Positions 63,641 through 64,000 of a DNA stretch of 64,000 bases are shown piece by piece (within the stretch, counting starts at the first letter, position 1; the number at the start of each line of letters is the position of its first letter). The stretch lies in assembly GCF_029227915.1 (NCBI RefSeq), contig NC_079883.1, forward strand, positions 29,886,001-29,950,000, read 5' to 3'. A model generated the notes under the pieces. It worked only from the letters and a program-made list of their open reading frames with translations. It searched no databases and was not told the origin of the DNA. Origin of the DNA: Hydractinia symbiolongicarpus (taxonomy: Eukaryota; Cnidaria; Hydrozoa; Anthoathecata; Hydractiniidae). A program made the translations under genes and the position numbers.

Positions 63641-64000
63641 ATGTATTTAACGATAGTATTCGGATAATACTAGGTTGCATCGCTTTTAACAGTGAAACGC
63701 TTGACTGTGGGACTTAATTCAACTGACTCTGTACTATGTCCTTATAAATGTGATAGATGAGCCAATTGGTCTCCAAGGCATAACTTTCTTCTTAATTTGA
63801 CGTGATGGCTGGAATTCATCGATTACATTAGGATCTGTGGTAGCGCTTTATTTAAAAATTTAGATAAATAAGTCTTTTCTTACTGTTAGACCAATCCTGG
63901 CCGTTAGCATGCCCTGAATCAATAGGAACAGTTTCAAAGATTACATTTCATTGACTTTCTAGCGGTATAAATCCGTTTGAGTTACAACGGTTGCGTCACA
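63641..64000 (+). repeat. Terminal satellite monomers, cut by the window end
   Basis: The last monomers are of the 'gactctgtactatgtcc' and 'gatctgtggtagcgc' subtypes, as at 46.6, 47.7 and 49.2 kb. The window ends 22 bases into the monomer anchored at 63979, so the array continues. Confidence 0.9.

Larger units (their letters stand above)
1..64000 (+). repeat. Tandem satellite array, ~373-bp monomer, head to tail
   Basis: The 'gagttacaac' anchor recurs at 40, 413, 786, 1159, 1526, 1899 and so on to 63979, giving 172 intervals. Nearly all are 372-374 bp; the outliers are 367 (1159 to 1526), 370 or 371 (four monomers at 36.8-45.3 kb) and 184 (25394 to 25578). All monomers face the same way, and no unique sequence or mobile element interrupts them. 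No gene is visible anywhere in the window. The first and last monomers are cut by the window edges, so the array is longer than 64 kb. Family knowledge: long homogeneous arrays with higher-order structure are typical of eukaryotic centromeric or pericentromeric satellites. The family and organism are not recognised, so the chromosomal position is inferred. Confidence 0.98.

Noticed and set aside
1-64000. CRISPR array or other short regularly spaced repeat
   Set aside because: The period is 373 bp and the whole unit is repeated, with no unique spacers between short direct repeats.
1-64000. tRNA, rRNA or other structured RNA genes
   Set aside because: No tRNA-like A/B boxes with a cloverleaf and no rRNA-like segment seen. 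The hairpins present are short, and each is explained by monomer subtype.

Overview
The whole window is one uninterrupted tandem satellite array, and I find no gene in it. The repeat unit is about 373 bp. I tracked one anchor, the first g of the conserved 'gagttacaac' box, from position 40 to position 63979 and counted 173 anchors, so 172 intervals. Almost all intervals are 373 bp, with many of 372 or 374, a few of 370-371, one of 367 and one of 184. Every monomer lies in the same orientation (head to tail). Both window ends cut through a monomer, so the array extends beyond the window on both sides. I saw no transposon, microsatellite block, inversion or unique spacer.

This points to eukaryotic heterochromatin, most simply a centromeric or pericentromeric satellite. 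The sequence is AT-rich (roughly 36-38% GC by eye). CpG does not look depleted, which argues against a heavily CpG-methylated genome and fits many invertebrates. I do not recognise the satellite family and cannot name the organism.

Above the monomer level the array is a patchwork of higher-order repeats (HORs) whose period changes along the window: a 4-mer (1492 bp) at about 4.1-7.1 kb; a 2-mer (about 746 bp) at 7.1-9.4 kb; a 3-mer (1119 bp) at 10.1-12.4 kb and again, in four copies, at 16.1-20.5 kb; a 4-mer (about 1491 bp) at 20.6-23.4 kb; a 4-mer of 1494 bp at 27.8-30.2 and 34.2-36.4 kb, split by a block holding another 3-mer (1118 bp, 30.5-32.7 kb); an 8-mer (2983 bp) at 35.8-41.0 kb; a 10-mer offset (3728 bp) linking 41.0-42.5 with 44.7-46.3 kb; a recent 8-mer tandem duplication (2982 bp) at 47.7-53.7 kb; a 13-mer offset (4846 bp) linking 51-55 with 56-60 kb; a 6-mer (2237 bp) at 58.4-62.1 kb; and a 19-mer offset (7083 bp) linking 55.0-56.5 with 62.1-63.6 kb. 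The 9.4-10.1, 12.4-16.1 and 23.4-27.8 kb stretches are mixed monomers without a clean period.

Inside the monomer the most constant part is the block around 'gagttacaac' through 'cacatattcgt', with a CAAC-N-GTTG dyad. Other features are a decamer, ACTGTGGGAC, that occurs twice about half a monomer apart; subtype-specific hairpins; and an A/T-tract segment likely to be curved. Open reading frames here are short chance products: 373 is not a multiple of 3, so the frame changes at each monomer, and the recurring ORFs recur only because their monomers were duplicated.
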